A DNA stretch of 64,000 nucleotides from a virus, in the IMG/VR virus record IMGVR_UViG_3300023174_000044, positions 186,001 to 250,000 of that record. One strand, 5' to 3'. Shown here one piece after another: positions 63,988 to 64,000 of the stretch (position 1 is its first letter; every line of letters begins with the position of its first letter). Both the position numbers and the translations under genes were made by a program. Below the pieces are notes generated by a model. The model was not told the origin of the DNA. It saw only the letters and a list, made by a program, of their open reading frames with translations, and searched no databases.

Positions 63988-64000
63988 GTCTTTTATAAAC

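Noticed and set aside
1-64000. tRNA genes, CRISPR arrays, insertion sequences, integrase or attachment sites
   Set aside because: None was seen by eye: no T-loop/acceptor pattern, no regular repeat-spacer array, no transposase or integrase motif in any frame. A tRNAscan-SE run would be the decisive test for tRNAs.

Overview
This window looks like part of a large, T4-type (tailed, myovirus-like) phage genome from an aquatic setting. The evidence is the dense, mostly minus-strand packing with ATGA and TAATG stop/start overlaps, and the gene content: class Ia ribonucleotide reductase (NrdA/NrdB) with glutaredoxin, an ATP-dependent DNA ligase, a UV-damage endonuclease, Hsp20, a PAAR spike tip, tail fibre/spike proteins, a SleB-type lysin, and dozens of tiny proteins of the type found in T4-like phages. 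No capsid, portal, polymerase or terminase gene is in view, so this is an accessory and nucleotide-metabolism part of the genome. Signal peptides, lipoproteins, an LpxH-like enzyme, an entericidin-like peptide, a DUF3563 protein and a phasin-like protein suggest a Gram-negative, probably betaproteobacterial host. The host call is inference.

Layout. Positions 1-5250 and 50000-52400 are early-type blocks of tiny unknown genes. They are punctuated by near-identical sigma70 promoters (TTGACC, 17 bp, TATAAT), several paired with hairpins. 5.2-8.1 kb is a modification-type cluster (AsnB-like ATP pyrophosphatase, SGNH hydrolase). 8.1-10.2 kb carries a ParB-like protein and a lysin plus holin candidate. 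10.3-17.9 kb is mostly conserved small phage proteins (SWIM zinc finger, winged-helix regulator, cupin). 18-25.7 kb is rich in host-like secreted proteins and also holds a radical SAM enzyme, ClpP, lipoproteins and a phasin whose promoter carries a perfect palindrome over the -35 box. 25.7-29.2 kb is an apparent amino-acid operon: periplasmic binding protein, dicarboxylate/amino-acid symporter, membrane sensor-like protein and Asp/Glu racemase, behind a T4-late-type promoter.

30.1-32.5 kb is an envelope cluster (glycosyltransferase, LpxH-like phosphatase, fatty-acid desaturase). 32.5-39.6 kb holds three amidinotransferase-family genes, two of them a tandem duplication that left a chimeric scar ORF, with uvdE, a fibre protein and a dioxygenase. 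39.6-42.1 kb has a UDP-sugar dehydrogenase and a glycosyltransferase-like protein. 42.1-46.2 kb holds a phosphoesterase, ClpS, Hsp20, a thioesterase and ClpX. With ClpP at 22 kb this gives an almost complete Clp proteolysis set. 52.4-54.8 kb is structural (large virion protein, PAAR). 55-58.8 kb is glutaredoxin/NrdB/NrdA. 59.2-63.5 kb has a tail spike, a PD-(D/E)XK nuclease, a sulfotransferase-like protein, IscA, a 2OG-Fe oxygenase and IscU.

Together the genes suggest a phage that supplies nucleotides, repairs light damage, reshapes host envelope and surface sugars, imports or converts acidic amino acids, and manages protein quality and Fe-S supply. No stretch longer than about 300 bases lacks a gene. 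No tRNA gene, CRISPR array or insertion sequence was seen.
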